Below are positions 60,895 to 64,000 of a DNA stretch of 64,000 nt, one piece after another; position 1 is the first letter of the stretch, and each line of letters opens with the position of its first letter. The stretch is from positions 2,485,001-2,549,000 of the forward strand of contig NC_092674.1 in the NCBI RefSeq assembly GCF_964355755.1. Direction: 5' to 3'. The DNA is from Antedon mediterranea. Lineage: Eukaryota; Echinodermata; Crinoidea; Comatulida; Antedonidae. The notes below the pieces were generated by a model. That model worked only from the letters and a program-made list of their open reading frames with translations. It searched no databases and was not told where the DNA came from. A program made the position numbers and the translations under genes.

Positions 60895-63362
60895 GGGTCA
60901 TTCCATGTCAAATCACCCAATGGGTTAAACCCTACTTTCTTCAAATTTGCTCAAATTTGGTATTTGGGTTATTTTTAGCTAAAAAACCTGAAATTTTTAA
61001 TTTGAGCACCATACGACCAACGGTTCGCGCGCTACGCGCCGTCGTTTCTTCGCGATTTTTGCAAAATCGATGCGGCGGGCTATACTTAAATGACCGTATC
61101 TCCGTAACGTGTGGACCGATTTTGTTGTGACAGGTATCTTTGGAAAGCTAATTGTTAAAGCTATCCAAATCTTCTATTTACTTTTGAGATAGAACTATTT
61201 AAAAGATGTATAACTTATTCTATTCCATTTGACCTAGGATTTGACCTTGTGGGACAAATTTTTTTTAGATGAAATTTTGTGAAAATTATCTCCTACATGA
61301 TATTTACATAATATAAAAAAATTGGAGATATATTATTTTTTGTTTGCTTTCTAGCTCATTTCAAAGTTGACTTACTTCAACAATTCTGGTATTTCTATAC
61401 AGTGTAGATGTATTGTCGACATTATATCACTACCAAATTTACCTCTTAATACTATGGGTGTCACTCTCAGATTATTTAAGACTATAACAATGCTTTAATT
61501 ATATTTTCATGCTCCATACAAAACAATTTAACTCAATATAACCGCATGATTTATAGGGCTAATTACGTAAAATTGTAGTAACGTTTTAAAATTGCATAAA
61601 ATGGCAGCTAGGCGGCATGGACCGGGGCAAGTGGTATTTTTATGCAAATACTACTACTACTTGCCCCAACCAATGTATCGTCACCCCGGTCCATGCCGTT
61701 TATAACGTAATTATAGACTTATAAATCATGAGGTTATATTGCATTTTTTATAAGAACGTAAAATTGTAGAACGTTTTAAAATTGCATATAATGGCATATA
61801 ATGGCAGATAGACGGCAGGGACCGGGGCAAGTGGTATTTTTCTGAAATGAGTGGACCCTACTTGCCCTAACCCATGTATCATCACCCCGGTCCATGCCGT
61901 TTATAATGTAATTATAGCCCTATATATCATGCATTTATATTGCATTTTTTATTAAAAAAAAGTTAAATTGTAGTAACGTTTTAAAATTGCATAAAATGGC
62001 AGCTAGACGGCATGGACCAGGGAAAGTGGTATTTTTATGCATTGACTACTACTACTTGCCCCAACCAATGTATATCGTCACCCCGGTCCATGCCGTTTAT
62101 AACATAATTATAGCCTTATAAATCATGTGGTTATATTGCATTTTTTACAAAAATTTAAATTGTAGTAACGTTTTAAAATTGCATAAAATGGCAGCTAGAC
62201 AGCATGGACCGATGCAAGTGGTATTTTTATGCATTGACTACTACTACTTGCCCCAACCAATGTATCGTCACCCCGGTCCATGCCGTTTATAACATAATTA
62301 TAGCCTTATAAATCATGTGGTAATATTGCATTTTTGACAAAAACGTAAAACTGTAGTAACGTTTTAAAATTGCATAAAATGGCAGCTAGACGGCATGGAC
62401 CAGGGCAAGTGGTATTTTTATGCAATGACTGGACCCTACTTGCCCCAACCCACGTATCGTCACCCCGGTCCATGCCGTTTATAACGTAATTATAACATAA
62501 TTATGAGTGAAGAAATAAGTGAATAAAATACAATGAACAAAAATGTAAAATAATGATGAACAGCAAAGAACAATCAATGTTTTCAAAGTTAATATCATCA
62601 AACAAAAAAAATGATTCAATTTGCTTGAAAGTGTGAAAAGAGTGCCATAAACTGATGGTACATCCTTGGCTAACCAAATGGGGTAATCAAATGGTGTACA
62701 GATGTTTACCTAAGTAATAATTATTTTGTATGGAGCATGAAAATATAATTAAAGCATTGTTGTAGTCTTAAATAATCTGACAGTGACACCCATAGTATTA
62801 AGAGGTAAATTTGGTAGTGATATAATGTCGACAATACATCTACACTGTATAGAAATACCAGAATTGTTGAAGTAAGCCAACTTTGAAATGAGCTAGAAAG
62901 CAAACAAAAAATAATATATCTCCAATTTTTTTATATTATGTAAATATCATGTAGGAGATAATTTTCACAAAATTTCATCTAAAAAAAATTTGTCCCACAA
63001 GGTCAAATCCTAGGTCAAATGGGATAGAATAAGTTGTACATCTTTTAAATAGTTCTATCTCAAAAGTAAATAGAAGATTTGGATAGCTTTAACAATTACC
63101 TTTCCAAAGATACCTGTCACAACAAAATCGGTCCACACGTTACGGAGATACACTCATTTAAGTATAGCCCGCCGCGTCGATTTTGCGCAAAATCGCGAAG
63201 AAACGACGACGCGTAGCACGCGAACCGTTGGTCGTATGGCGCTCAAATTAAAAATTTCAGGTTTTTTGGCTAAAAATAACCCAAAAACCAAATTTGAGCA
63301 AATTTGAAGAAAGTAGGGTTTAAAATGTCATTTTTTTTGGGTGATTTGGTATGGAATGACCC
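60895..63362. mobile_element. 2.5-kb foldback DNA element with ~630-bp inverted arms
   Basis: The left arm 60895-61523 and right arm 62724-63362 are inverted copies with a few percent mismatch. Outer ends are GGGTCATTCCATGTCAAATC and its near complement. TAAA flanks both ends (60891-60894 and 63363-63366). The arms contain no transposase. Non-autonomous; family uncertain. Confidence 0.92.
61560..62500. repeat. Array of five ~195-bp hairpin-bearing units inside the foldback element
   Basis: Each unit has AACGTTTTAAAATTGCATA, then GGCATGGACCGGGGCAAGT and a complementary half (ACTTGCCCC...CCCCGGTCCATGCC) about 60 bp later, so each can form its own stem. Units 1 and 2 are the most diverged. Confidence 0.88.
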
Positions 63363-63366
63363 TAAA

Positions 63367-64000
63367 TTATATATAAATCATACTGTCAAATTATAGAAAC
63401 AGTACTTTATTCGGAATTATTATGGATATATAGCACTGTGAGCTACAGCGACTTTAATTCCTTTTGCTTATCCTTGCCTCCTTAGATTTCCACGTGTCTT
63501 GATTTTGTTACCTATGTTTTAAATGTATTTCGATTTTAAAGGCTAAATAAAGAATGAATGAATAAATGAATGAACATAATCGCGTCGAGCATCTATAGCT
63601 CATTGAATCGTTTCACAAAAACACGTGCAGGAGGCCTATAGACGTTTCAAACGTATGGTTATTAGTAATAGACGTCATCTTTATCTCGCCATGGACAACG
63701 ATCGTACGTGTTTTGTCCTTGAGTTGACACACTAACAAGTGCGTGTTTTTTAAAAAGGGGAAACCCCGTCAGCAAAATAACGTATTGTTAGAGGAAACAG
63801 CTTCACGATCAAAGAAGGCGCATCTCCGTCGATATGGCTTATTCGGGGGTTTATTTCAGTAACACTCGCCTTTTAACCATCCGCATATAATGATCATTTT
63901 ACTAAAAACTATTTTAAACATTAGAAATAAAAATATACACGTGATTTGCCTCAACAATAATCATTATATACTTAATATTATCCTACATAACGGATAGAAA
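63367..64000. other. Right edge of the window, possible LINE tail
   Basis: 63420-63580 ends in a (GAAT)n-like tail (AATAAAGAATGAATGAATAA, about 63547-63575), as seen at 3' ends of non-LTR retrotransposons, but no coding part is visible. The rest shows no feature I can support. Confidence 0.4.

Overview
The window is nuclear DNA of a multicellular animal. Its genes are split by GT..AG introns, coding density is low, the base composition is AT-rich, and introns and spacers are packed with MITEs, SINEs, tandem arrays and retroelement pieces. The genes (dyskerin, phosphomannose isomerase, a FAM155/NALF channel subunit, carbohydrate sulfotransferases) and the many AGGCCTAG-like words fit a marine invertebrate deuterostome, perhaps an echinoderm. 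The species call is an inference, not a proof.

Layout. (1) 158-3750, plus strand: the last three exons of a gene I do not recognise, whose final intron holds a GT-rich minisatellite split by a repeat element. (2) 3236-21717: a tandem segmental duplication. Unit 1 (3236-9230) carries the last exon of that gene and a three-exon minus-strand sulfotransferase gene. Unit 2 (9363-21717) carries a broken copy of the exon, a second nearly identical sulfotransferase gene, a 4.4-kb block absent from unit 1, and a 5'-truncated non-LTR retrotransposon whose empty target site survives in unit 1. (3) 22189-35385, plus strand: a complete 11-exon dyskerin gene (DKC1) whose introns are stuffed with transposons. 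(4) 37793-43710, plus strand: a complete three-exon FAM155/NALF gene with a 1-kb satellite of exactly 20-bp units in intron 2. (5) 45222-55499: a long AT-rich spacer with a few repeats. (6) 55500-59531, minus strand: a complete eight-exon mannose-6-phosphate isomerase gene (MPI). (7) 60895-63362: a 2.5-kb foldback element with about 630-bp inverted arms around a tandem array of hairpin-bearing units.

The genes do not form a pathway cluster. Dyskerin works in H/ACA RNPs and telomerase, MPI in mannose supply for glycosylation, the sulfotransferases in Golgi glycan sulfation, and NALF in assembly of the NALCN sodium leak channel. No operon logic applies. I found no new defence or metabolic system. 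The most interesting material is structural: a young gene duplication with insertions that can be ordered in time, empty sites kept in paralogous copies, a hammerhead-like ribozyme core in a probable Penelope-type remnant, and several unusual foldback and satellite structures. Exon boundaries were read by eye from splice sites and reading phase; all three complete gene models and both sulfotransferase models stay in phase from start to stop.
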